NCBI GenBank assembly: GCA_024741835.1
Contig: JAENRP010000587.1
Span: forward strand, 1 to 16,286
Source: Diplocarpon mali
Taxonomy: Eukaryota; Ascomycota; Leotiomycetes; Helotiales; Drepanopezizaceae
DNA: 16,286 nucleotides
Direction of reading: 5' to 3'
Part shown: positions 1-8,468 of the stretch, piece after piece
How the letters are laid out: every line of letters begins with the position of its first letter
Position numbering within the stretch: the stretch's first letter is position 1
Notes under the pieces: model-generated
Databases searched by the model: none
Told to the model about the DNA's origin: nothing
What the model saw: the letters and a program-made list of their open reading frames with translations, nothing else
Translations under genes and position numbers: made by a program

Positions 1-56
1 CTTTAAAGATCACTTTATAATTATTATTTATAAACTATATAAATTGATTATTAAAA
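1..56. repeat. Left copy of an imperfect 56-bp repeat shared by both window ends
   Basis: Positions 1-56 match 16231-16286 in the same orientation with 4 differences, 3 of them transitions. Positions 21-56 are identical to 16251-16286. Both copies lie in the protease region of copia elements read on the minus strand (NNQFI...FINNNYK), so they are homologous parts of two copies of one family (copia-L and copia-R), not LTRs or target duplications. Confidence 0.85.
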
Positions 57-1480
57 ACTCTTATATAATTTAACTTTATATAAATCTTATAATTAAATAA
101 AAGATTAATACTTAAGCTAAGTATAAAGAGAACATTTTATAAAAGGAAAGAAACGCTAGCGATATTCATTTTTATTATACCTATCGAATCTATATATAAC
201 CTTTTACTACTAACCTTAATAGAGCGCCTTTTTATTTTAAGAAGCAGGCCTTTAAATAAGTAGGGTTTATTAGTTATATATACTATATAATTAGTATTAT
301 TATACTAATCGGATTCAAGGATCTTATAAAGATCGGCTTTTAAAACGTAGGCATCTTTATTATAATTATTATTTAAATTATTAGAAGTAGATTTAGGTTC
401 AAATGACCTATTATTATTATTAGAGGTATCTGCTGAAGTTTTGGCTAAATAGCCTTTTCCTTTGCCTTTGCCTTTCTTTAATAGTTGCAGCCTTTGGTAG
501 GATAAGGGCAGTTTGCTTTTTAACTTTTGCTTTAATTGCTTCTTAATATTAAAGCTAGCGACTATATTGATTAGTTGCCTTCTAACTTTACAATTAGTAA
601 TATTATAAGTACTATTATAGAAGTAGCATCCCTAATAAACTTAAGGGCTCGTCCCGCGCTCCTTCCTCTTCTCAAGCTTATCGTTGCCCTATAACGTAGC
701 ATTTGCCGATTTAAAGCGTCCTTTAAGGTCTTACTTAATAGTTCAAAGGAGGTCGATCTTCTTATAAATCTTAAAGTTAGGTTAGATAAGAAGAGATTAT
801 TTTATAATAGCAAACTTAAGAGGGAGGCTATTAAGTAGGAAACTAAAAAGCTAAGTTTCCTTAAAAGTCATAGCTATCTTAGGATCTATAACTCTTACTC
901 TCCTCCTTACTTTATATAATATAGATTAAGTAGAGTTTATATTTATATCTATATCCTTGCTATCTTTATCTTTTCTATACTAAAATGAAGTGATCTACTA
1001 TAGCAGATACTAAGTATTAAAGGCAGTTATCTAAGAGTATTTTGCCTTTAAAGTATCCTATCTTATCTTCGCATTATTATAAATTCAAATAAAATCTCAA
1101 TCTTTATTACTTAAACCTTTATTAATCTTAAGCTTATATTTAACTAAGGCCAGCCTATACTCCTTCTCCTTTTCTATATTTAAAATTTGCCTTTAGGATT
1201 CTCAATTATTATCTATTAAAGCTCTTAAGCTAAGCTTATTTAGTATATCTAGCAAATCCTTAGCAATTATATTAGTTATTAAAGTAGAAGTAGATAAATC
1301 AATAGAAGGAGTATAGGAGGCTATTCTCGCGTATTTAACAAGTGTCTTTTAAATTGCTATTTCGATGCCTTTGCTCTTAAAGTAAAGCTCTAAATCGTCG
1401 AACCATTATTGCTAGTTCTTTTAAGAGAGTTAGAGGTCTTTAGGTCTGGTGTTTCAATCGGAATCGGAAGCTATTGCTAT
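1..1480 (-). pseudogene. copia-L gag-protease remnant, RIP-inactivated, cut by window edge
   Basis: This is the N-terminal part of a Ty1/copia polyprotein, the capsid and protease used for particle assembly. One minus-strand frame (codon starts equal to 1 mod 3) stays readable from about 1480 to the window edge, roughly 490 codons, broken only by stops that revert to Gln or Trp by one transition. A Gag domain with WFDDLELYFKSKGIE is followed by a degenerate zinc knuckle at 628-590 (C-x2-Y-x3-Y-x4-C, where Y replaces Cys or His). A Lys/Gly-rich stretch follows (KKGKGKGKG). The protease C-terminal segment then reads NVLFILSLSINLL, close to the copia signature NVLYVPxLxxNLLS. The protease Asp-Ser/Thr-Gly is not recognisable. 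The start is probably an ATG turned into ATA at 1480. The rest of pol lies beyond the left edge. Copia-R is a second copy of this family. Confidence 0.85.
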
Positions 1481-2072
1481 TTCGAATCGAATTGCGTTAA
1501 AATCAAATAAATTAAATAGTTAAAGGCACTTCTCCTATCGAAAAGTTAAAATGATTAAATAGCAGGTATTATAAAAGTATTAAATAGGGAGGAAGTCCTC
1601 TTATCGAAAAGGGTTTTTTAAGCTATAACGCAGGGAATCATACCTCTTACGAAATATAGTAAAGCAAGGAATTATACCTCTTGTAGTACTAAAGGGGTTA
1701 TAAAGCAAGGAATCACACCTCTTATAATATAGGTTAGCTAAATAAGGAATCATACCTCTTATTCGCCGATTGCTCGCCTCTTACTACAAGTCTTATTCAA
1801 CTTCCTACTAATAGTTACGGCGCAAGTGCTTTCCAAGGGAAGTCAATAATCTATTATCAGTTTATCTAAGGCTTATAACCTATTGAACTTAAGTAAGTCG
1901 GCGCAATAGGTAAAGGAGGCTTCTAAAGGTCGATAGTCGATATATTAGTAAGAGTTAAGGAAGGAAGGTTACCCCTTTCTTCCCTATAGCTATATACGTA
2001 TCAATATCCTACTGACTAAGCAGTAGGGTCATATAACAATACATCGGAGTGATAGCTGTATCACCCATCTCA
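1481..2072 (-). repeat. Probable 5' LTR and leader of copia-L
   Basis: This gene-free stretch lies between the broken gypsy chromodomain (ending about 2073) and the copia-L gag, both on the minus strand. The expected content is the copia-L 5' LTR plus leader. The LTR start is inferred at 2072, where minus-strand TGAGATGGG follows directly after the last recognisable chromodomain residues (Trp-Tyr). It holds two perfect hairpins, CCTACTG/CAGTAGG at 2008-2027 and GTGATA/TATCAC near 2050-2065, a TATATAG tract near 1990, and four spaced repeats at 1629-1761. The LTR end and primer-binding site could not be fixed because the partner LTR is outside the window. It could instead be gypsy 3' sequence, but it does not match the gypsy 5' LTR at 13200-13490. 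Confidence 0.5.
1629..1761. repeat. Four spaced copies of a ~21-bp repeat in the copia-L leader or LTR
   Basis: Copies of AGCAAGGAATCATACCTCTT lie at about 1629-1649, 1663-1682, 1703-1723 and 1741-1761, with starts 34, 40 and 38 bp apart and unrelated spacers. Nearly all differences between copies are transitions. Their position between LTR start and gag suggests a repeated leader or U5 motif. No function can be assigned. Confidence 0.75.
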
Positions 2073-2799
2073 ATAAGTACTAACTTAAATTAGGATTATA
2101 ATTAGTCCATTTGACCTAATACTTTAAGTTCCTTTAAGATAGGCGTACACTTAATATCTTAGGTACTTTATACTCTTCTTACTTAGCGATCCTTTCTATA
2201 ATAGGCCGGAGTTATTCCTAACTTAGTAAAGGGTTCTATAAATCCTTAAATAGTAGCTCTAGCGCGAAGATATTATATATTATAGAACCTATAGACAGCT
2301 TGATTTAATATAAATTGCCTACCTTTTTAAGAACCTTAAAAAGGCCGTCCTATTAATTAGCCAGTTTCCTACTAAGGCGGTAGTTCTTAAGATTTTTCAT
2401 CAAAAGGTAGACTATATCTCTAGGTTTCTAATCAATTTCCCTTTAATACTAATTTGTAAACTTACGCATTTTCTCTTAAGCACGTTTTATATTGCTTTTA
2501 GCTACTTCTTAAGCTAAGTATATCCTTTCTACTATTGGCTTAGCTTTTACTTAGTTTAATCTTTCTTATAAGCTTGACGTTTTTAAAAAGATCTAGTCTT
2601 AACTTATTTAAGGCGCAACTCTATACTTAAGCTAATATAGGGTTATACTAATAGAAGTATAAAGGAGAATCAATTGCGCATAATCCATTAATAGAATTAA
2701 TTTACTTTAATTATCTTAATAGTAATTAATAAAAGGCTATAGCCTTAAATTAATATACTTATTTATAATCTCTATTTGACTATTAGTCTTTTTATAGTA
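2073..2799 (-). pseudogene. Gypsy pol, 3' segment: integrase C-terminal part and truncated chromodomain
   Basis: This continues the gypsy integrase from the other side of copia-M. Minus-strand text begins just past the breakpoint with KKTNSQIEIINKYI, the family motif around TDxQTE-x-x-N; its Glu codon, at 2772-2770, is the third residue of the D,D,E triad. INYY-D-N-SK and LMDYAQLILL follow, conserved in fungal Ty3 integrases. The C-terminal GPF/Y-like part (DGLFKVLKKVGN) lies near 2330. The chromodomain (EEYKVPKILSVRL, then LKY-VKWTNYNPNLS) runs from about 2180 to 2075 and ends at Trp-Tyr, with the Trp now TAG. Its C-terminal half is missing. Stops are RIP-type. The role in life was insertion of cDNA into chromatin. 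Confidence 0.88.
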
Positions 2800-2804
2800 C
2801 ACTA
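2800..2804. repeat. Target site duplication CACTA, left of copia-M
   Basis: CACTA lies immediately before the left LTR and is repeated at 8464-8468 immediately after the right LTR. A 5-bp duplication is normal for copia integrases. Removing one copy plus the element rejoins the gypsy integrase reading frame exactly, which fixes both element boundaries. Confidence 0.95.
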
Positions 2805-3051
2805 TGTTGCAGGTATGCCTGTCACATATTTGTCATATGATCTGTCACATGACACATTATATATATGATATGTCATATGACTTACCATATGACTTAGCGC
2901 CTTCACTAAGAAGGCCGCTTACCTTAAATAGCTCCTAGTTAGAGAGCTCTTATAAATCAAGACACCTAACATCGTCGTTTGTACCTTATACTTCTTCGTA
3001 CCCTCTTTTAGTTTACTATTAAGTTTACTATTAGAGAACCTCCTTGCTATA
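2805..3051 (+). repeat. copia-M 5' LTR
   Basis: The LTR begins TGTTGCAGG and ends CTTGCTATA; the mate at 8217-8463 begins TATTGCAGG and ends CTTGCTACA, so each copy keeps one canonical TG/CA terminus and lost the other by a RIP-type change. Both are exactly 247 bp. The first third carries repeated TCATATGA palindromes (also as GTCATATGAC), possible U3 control sites. No TATA box can be assigned with confidence in this AT-rich DNA. Confidence 0.95.
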
Positions 3052-3066
3052 GGTTATGAGCCCCGC
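3052..3066 (+). promoter_or_regulatory. copia-M primer-binding site, initiator-Met half-tRNA type
   Basis: GGTTATGAGCCCCGC starts directly after the LTR. Its reverse complement contains GGGCTCATAACC, the anticodon-loop region (anticodon CAU) of eukaryotic initiator tRNA-Met, rather than a tRNA 3' end. Drosophila copia and yeast Ty5 are known to prime from an internal iMet fragment in this way. The identification is from remembered tRNA sequence and the exact tRNA of this fungus is not visible here. Confidence 0.75.
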
Positions 3067-3162
3067 ATGCCTATAAATAGCATTTGATAAATTCCATCGA
3101 TTAGAGTCTCCCTTATAAATGAAAAGGCTAATCGATATTTTTTTTAAGTTTTTTACTCAACT

Positions 3163-3184
3163 AATGACGCACGATAGCGTCATT
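3163..3184 (+). other. Perfect 8-bp hairpin in the copia-M leader
   Basis: AATGACGC and GCGTCATT flank the 6-nt loop ACGATA. The stem lies about 100 nt after the primer site and before the gag frame, the usual zone for packaging or dimerisation structures. It survives intact in a RIP-mutated element. Function is inferred only from position. Confidence 0.6.
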
Positions 3185-4517
3185 TTAATAATAAAACAGT
3201 AGCTACTCCCCTTCTGGAGCGCTATGTAATAATCTAAGCTTACGCAAGATTTGTCACTATAGCTGAATCATTAGGACTGATAGCTAAGATTACTAGCTTA
3301 ATTGCTAAAAGTACTCTACTGCCTGAATCACCTAATTTTAAAGGGACTAATATATAGTACCCTAAACTCGAATTCAATAGTTTATCTCCTCCTCCTCCTC
3401 CTTCTTTACCTTCTCCTTTCGATAACTCTATATATAAATATATAAATAAGATGTTGTTATTATCTTTAGCTGCCCTTAGCCTCCTTGAGTCTTAAAAGCT
3501 TAAAGGCGCAGAGGACTATAGCTAATAGAGGAATAAGGTTTTGAACCTTATAAAGTCAAACGCCTTAACTATATATCTTTATATAAAAGCTAGAATATAT
3601 GCTCTACCTAAGGTTGACTTATAAGACTGTTCTATTACTCTTAAGGAAAGGGATAATTGGATTAGATAAGAAGCTAAGGAATCTCAGATAAAGCTTGCTA
3701 TTATACTTAATTGTAAACTAGGCCTATTAGCTTATATAGAAGGCGACAAATCTGCCTTAGATATATAAGAAGCTCTTTAAAAATAATATAAAGGATCTGA
3801 AATAGTGCTTAAATATAATGCTATATAGACCTATGTCACTATCAAATATAACGACTTCAACTCACTTAAAGCTTATATCGTCGCTTTTAGACTTTCAATT
3901 ACTAAATTAGAAGCTCTCGACTCTGCCCCTCCCTCTTACTAGCATCCTATTATATTTATTGCTAGCTATTCTAGTAGATGGCCTATTTAGGCAGATCGAT
4001 AATACTCTAACCTTCGCTTAGCTATAGCAGCTGGACGAAAATCAAAGATCACGCTTAAAGCTCTTATTAAAGATATTACTAATAAAGCTCGAGCTTTATA
4101 GAGTTTAAAAATAAACGGAACTATCTTATATAGTAACATATCGGCTAGTAAGCCGCATTTATCTAACTATAAGAAGTCAGAAAACAAAGGAGGTTTTAAA
4201 GACTTAAAGAAGAGCACCTTTAAGAATACTACCAATTCCTTTAATTCCCCTAACTCCCCCTATCCTTATTATAAGCAACTAGAGCCATACTATAAGGCAG
4301 AAGATTGCTTTGCAATTAATAAATCGAAAAGAGAGGCCTAGAAGAAGGATTTAGGAAAGAAGTATATATTCTATTACCTTAAAGGCAAGGACGATAAGTC
4401 CTTGCTATTATTACTAAAAGGTAAGAAGCCTTTTAAGAAGATTCAAAAGGAAGATAAAGAGTCAGATAATAACCTCTTTAGGCATACTATACTATTACTA
4501 ACCCTAGGGCTAATTCT

Positions 4518-4596
4518 CACTTGCGAGCTGGGCCTAGGAGTCAATTCCGACTCCTCTCTAAGGCCAATTTCCACTCGCGGGCCGGGCCTAGGAGTC
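4518..4596 (+). repeat. Two GC-rich units in reverse orientation after the gag zinc knuckle
   Basis: Units at 4518-4542 and 4572-4596 (54 bp apart, a multiple of 3) read GCGGGCCGGGCCTAGGAGTC, the reverse complement orientation of the units at 5985-6153. They encode T-[RC]-[GE]-[PL]-GLGV followed by [NS]S, in frame with gag-pol. Between them CCGACTCC and the preceding GAGTC form a small inverted repeat. A weaker partial unit may lie just upstream (CCTAGGGCTAATTC, about 4503). Confidence 0.9.
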
Positions 4597-5984
4597 AGTT
4601 CTTCTACCTCTTACTTCTTATCAAAATTGAGGAATCGTTAGCTATACAATATAAGTACTAGTAAGCATATCTCTAATAATCTCTCTAAGTTTACCTCTTA
4701 TACTACTTAAGATAATCTACCCTCTTTAAGTATAGTTAATAGATTTATTTAACCTCTTGGCGTTAGCACTTATAAAGTCAATGCACTTAAATCTAATAGA
4801 AAGGTATATATTCTTAAGTTAATTAATACTCTTTATATACCTTAATTACCTATCTGCCTATACTTAGGTAGTAAACTTAATAAAATCAAAGGCTTTTATT
4901 AAAATAGTAAGCTATTTCTATCTAATAAGAAGGAAATTTGCACTATTAATAATAATATATATATTAATAAGGAATAGCCTTCTATTAACTCCTCTAGTTA
5001 TATAAGTGGATATGCTCTCTTAGCTACTATTAAGAATAGACCTTTTAATATTAAGCTCTGGCACTATCGATTAGGCTATACTAGCTTACAAACGGTTAGA
5101 AAGACCTAATCTATTATTACTAATATATAGATTAAGGAAACAAAATCAAGAAAGACGCGAATCTATGCTCCTTGCAAGAAAGGCAAACTTCTTTAATATA
5201 TTAATAAACGTTTAGCTCGCCCTTGACCTACGAAGGCACTTAATAAGCTATACGTCGATGTTATTTATTTAAAGCCAACTAGCCTTAACGGCTATAAATA
5301 CACTTCTATCTTTACTTATTTAGCTATAATAGTTAAATGGGAATAGACTTATATAAATAAATCTAATGCCTTTAAGGCAAATAAGAAGATGATCAGCCTT
5401 TTACAAACTTAGTATAATCGTATAATTAAGCGATAGAGAACTAATAGAGGCAAGGAGTACTCTTTTATATAGATGCGAATACTTATAGAAAACCTTGGTA
5501 TAATTTTAAAGGAATCTATTCTATATATACTAGAATAATATAGTAGATCGGAACGATTAATTCGTATACTAATGGAAAAGTTGCAAATAGCTATAATTAA
5601 TTAAAATATCCCCTCCTTTCTCTAGCCTTACCTCCTTCTTTTAGTAATATATATTACTAATCTTACCGCCTTTAATATTCTAAGTGGTAAGACTCTATAT
5701 AAGGTCTTTTAGGATAATATTAAGCTTAATAAGCCTTATACTCCCTTAGTCAAGCATCTTCGAGTACTAGGCTATTACGTCTATATACTAATTAAGAAAG
5801 AAAAGCGAACTTAAAGTAATAAACTTACTTTAAGAGCAAAGGTAGGTACTCTTATTAGATTTAATAGCAGAAGTATCTATTAGATCTATATACTATTATA
5901 AATAGATGAAAAGATTATTCGATTATCTTATATTCGATTTGATAAAGACGGCCTAATTATAAAGCCGCAATTAAGAGGTGATTT

Positions 5985-6153
5985 GACTCCTAGGCTGGGA
6001 CTGCGAGTCAATTCTCACTTTTATAATTTCACTCTTAAGCCGGGACCGCGAGTCAATTCTGACTCTCCCGATTTCACTCCTAGGCCGGGACCGCGAGTCA
6101 ATTCTAACTCTTACGATAACGATAATTTCACTCCTAGGCCGGGACCGCGAGTC
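5985..6153 (+). repeat. Four in-frame GC-rich units between integrase and RT
   Basis: Units of 25 bp at 5985-6009, 6030-6054, 6075-6099 and 6129-6153 share the core CTAGGCCGGGACCGCGAGTC. Starts are 45, 45 and 54 bp apart, all multiples of 3 and 9. Each encodes TPRPGPRVNS or a close variant (TPRLGLRVNS, TLKPGPRVNS, TPRPGPRVDL), joined by short polar spacers. The region is a hydrophilic linker where copia polyproteins tolerate length change. The units are strikingly GC-rich against the AT-rich surroundings and carry few RIP changes; units 3 and 4 are almost identical. Confidence 0.95.
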
Positions 6154-7950
6154 GATTTAAAAGAAGCTAATAAAGCTGAGCTTCTAACTCTAAGAAAGAG
6201 AGGAAGACCTCTTAGTTTAAAGAATAAGGCTTACCCTTAGCCTTTTGAAAAGAGAGCTACTCGCTTAACTTATACTCTTAGATTTAAAGCTAATAACTCT
6301 AATAATAAGGAAGCCTATTTAGGCGCCTTCTATATGGCCTTACTCGACTCTCCTTACCTAAATGACCTGAAAATAGTCGAATAAGCCCTCTCTTATACTA
6401 ATGCTAATAAATAGCGATCTGCGATCAACTTTAAGTACAATTCTCTTGCTTATAAGAATATATAAGTAGTAGTAAAACGCTTAAAACTCTCTAAAGACAA
6501 TAGAGTACTTAAATTAAGACTTATCTTTAAAACTAAAAGAGACTAAAATAGGGAAATCTCCTAATAGAAGGTCAAATTCGTTATATAAGGCTATATATAA
6601 TAATAAGGTCGAGATTACAACTAAACATTTGCTAGAGTTTGCAAATCTGCAATTTGGAAGATTGCAATTGCGCTAGCAGCGCTATATAACTTTAAGCTAG
6701 ATTAATTCGATATTAAAATAGCTTTCCTTAATTTAGAAGCTGATTCTAATATCTATATCAAGTTACCTCTTAGATATACTTAAGATAAGGTCGTTCTTTT
6801 ACCTTAAGACTACTATCTTAAGCTTCTTAAGGCCTTATATGGCTTAAAGTAATCTTTACAATTATAATAAGAAAAGCTATAGTCCGAGCTATAAAAGCTC
6901 GATTTTCAACCTCTTAATACTAACAATTATATATATATCAACTGCGCCTCTCGGATTCTTATTATCACTTACGTTAACGACTTCCTTATAGTAGTTAAAA
7001 AAGGTGATATATATAATAAGTTTAAAAGAGATCTTCGCAACCTCTTTAAGATTATAGGTAGCAAATTGGCTAACTACTTCTTAAAAGTATATATAGTTAG
7101 AGATCGATAAAATAGAACGATCTTACTTTATTAAAACGCTTATATTAATAAGGTTCTTAAACGTTTTTATATAACTAATTGTAAAAGCGTACTAACGCCT
7201 TTTGCTAATGGCTATAAAGTTCATATAGTCAAATTTGAAGGCTAAGCCACTTTATAAGAAGTGAAGCTATACTAAGAGATCTGTAGTTCTCTATAGTACC
7301 TTGCGCATTATACGCGTTAGGATATACTATACTACTACTCTATTCTTAGCAAATTCCTTACTAACCCTTTACTATAATATATGGCAGCTTTAAAACGAGT
7401 TTTATAATACTTGTAAGGAACGCGATTCTATTATACTACCTTCGGAAGTAAAACAATTGACCTAGAGCTTTAGAAATTATATAGCTACTGCGATTCTAAT
7501 TAGGCAGGTGATAGAGGAAGTAAAGCCTTTTATTCTAGGGCTATCTTCTTCCTTAATAATAGCGTAATTACCGCCTCCTTTAAGCGATAGACTATTATCG
7601 CTCTCTTATTTATAAAAGTAGAGTATATTGCTATATGCAAATTCGCATAAGAAGCCTCTTAGATACGCTAGGTACTTAAAGAAATAGGCTACGCTAGCGA
7701 TGATACTACTAAAGTCGAGATGATTTGCGATAACTAAGGAGCCCTTTATCTTATTGAAAACCCCGAATATTATTAGAAAATAAAGCATATTAATATCAAG
7801 TTCTATTATATTTAGCAAAAGCTTTAGAAAGGCCATTTGGACCTTTAGTATACAAATACTAAAGATAACGCTACCGACGGCCTTACTAAGAGCTTAAATA
7901 GCTCTAACTACGCCGCCTTTATCAAATTGTTAAATATAAAGGTTCTGTAC

Positions 7951-8038
7951 CTCGATTAAGGGGTGATTTTTTTTTGCACCTCTATTATAGGGTGATTTTT
8001 TTTTTTGTACTTCTATTAAGGGGTGATTTTTTTTACTC
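7951..8038 (+). repeat. Three tandem copies of a ~29-bp poly-T repeat at the end of copia-M pol
   Basis: Copies at 7951-7979, 7980-8010 and 8011-8038 follow [CT]TC[GT]ATTAAGGGGTGA plus 8 to 11 T and then GCAC/GTAC. The first overlaps the pol stop codon. Length differences lie only in the T run, suggesting slippage. The AAGGGGTGA motif resembles the element's own polypurine tract (AGAGGGGTG at 8208-8216), so the copies could act as extra PPT-like sites; that is speculation. Confidence 0.9.
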
Positions 8039-8058
8039 CTGGGCCAGGCCTGCGAGTT
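8034..8058 (+). repeat. Single GC-rich unit in the copia-M 3' untranslated region
   Basis: CTGGGCCAGGCCTGCGAGTT is a seventh copy of the GC-rich unit found in the polyprotein linkers, in the orientation of 5985-6153. Here it lies beyond the stop codon, after the poly-T repeats. Its presence outside the frame shows the unit is not only a protein-coding repeat. Confidence 0.85.
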
Positions 8059-8216
8059 GATTTTGACTTACTAAGGGGTAGATTCGCGCTAGCGAACTCT
8101 ACTCTATTTCCTATATCTGCAGGTTGATCTTTTATGCGAAACTGTAAATTATAATAAAAGTTATGATATTATATATATTGCTAGCGAGTACCTTTAAAGG
8201 TCTCCCTAGAGGGGTG
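8059..8216 (+). promoter_or_regulatory. copia-M 3' untranslated region ending in a polypurine tract
   Basis: This stretch has no coding content. It holds a 5-bp stem TTCGC/GCGAA at 8083-8096 and ends with AGAGGGGTG at 8208-8216, directly before the right LTR. A G-rich purine run in this place is the plus-strand primer of LTR retrotransposons. Confidence 0.8.
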
Positions 8217-8463
8217 TATTGCAGGTATGCCTATTATATATTTGTCATATGATCTATTATATAATATATCATATATATGATATATCATATGACTTGCTAT
8301 ATGACTTAGCGCCTTCACTAAGAAGGCCGCTTACCTTAAATAGCTCCTAGTTAGAGAGCTCTCATGAATCAAGACACCCAATATCGTCGTTTGCACCTCA
8401 TACTTCTTCGTGCCCTCTTCTAGTTTACTATCAAGTTCACTATCAGAGAACCTCCTTGCTACA
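8217..8463 (+). repeat. copia-M 3' LTR
   Basis: This 247-bp LTR is the mate of 2805-3051. The two differ at 26 positions, all C/T or G/A, with no indel. The right copy carries more changes in the first third (U3 palindromes), the left copy more in the last third, so both were mutated independently after insertion. Confidence 0.95.
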
Positions 8464-8468
8464 CACTA
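8464..8468. repeat. Target site duplication CACTA, right of copia-M
   Basis: CACTA follows the CA terminus of the right LTR and matches 2800-2804. Gypsy integrase coding sequence resumes here on the minus strand. Confidence 0.95.

Larger units (their letters stand above)
3241..7959 (+). pseudogene. copia-M gag-pol polyprotein, RIP-inactivated
   Basis: One frame (codon starts equal to 1 mod 3) runs through the whole gene with scattered stops and no indel. Gag (about 3361-4400) has a proline run, then LKGAEDYS and RNKVLNLI, and a zinc knuckle at 4261-4308 (Y-x2-Y ... Y-x4-C, cysteines and histidine turned to Tyr). GAG-pre-integrase reads LWHYRLGYTSL near 5060 (family LWHRRLGHxSL). Integrase shows LYVDVIYLKP near 5250 and NRGKEY near 5450 (Asp to Asn). 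RT shows FDIKIAFLN near 6710 and YVND at about 6970 where the family has YVDD, a lost catalytic Asp. RNase H spans CDSN-AGDRGS (about 7490) to ATDGLTKSL (about 7875). The stop is TAA at 7957-7959. The true start codon is unclear: the frame is readable from 3241 with one stop at 3355, and an in-frame ATG lies at 3451. GC-rich linker repeats interrupt it after gag and between integrase and RT. Confidence 0.95.
2805..8463 (+). mobile_element. copia-M: complete Ty1/copia retrotransposon, inactivated by RIP
   Basis: This 5,659-bp element has 247-bp LTRs, a half-tRNA primer site, a single gag-pol frame in the order gag, protease, integrase, RT, RNase H (the copia order), a polypurine tract, and CACTA target duplications on both sides. 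The gag-pol frame runs from before 3361 to 7959 with no frameshift, only RIP-type stops. LTRs differ at 26 of 247 positions, all transitions. It lies in opposite orientation inside the gypsy integrase, between the second Asp and the Glu of the catalytic triad. Its proteins differ from copia-L/R, so it is another family. GC-rich in-frame repeat units occur at 4518-4596, 5985-6153 and 8034-8058. Confidence 0.95.

Noticed and set aside
1500..2072. Gypsy 3' LTR
   Set aside because: It shares no similarity with 13200-13490 and is followed on the minus strand by copia gag, so a copia 5' LTR and leader fits better.
7606..7836. 76-codon minus-strand ORF
   Set aside because: It is antisense to the copia-M RNase H region, whose plus-strand frame has clear conserved motifs.
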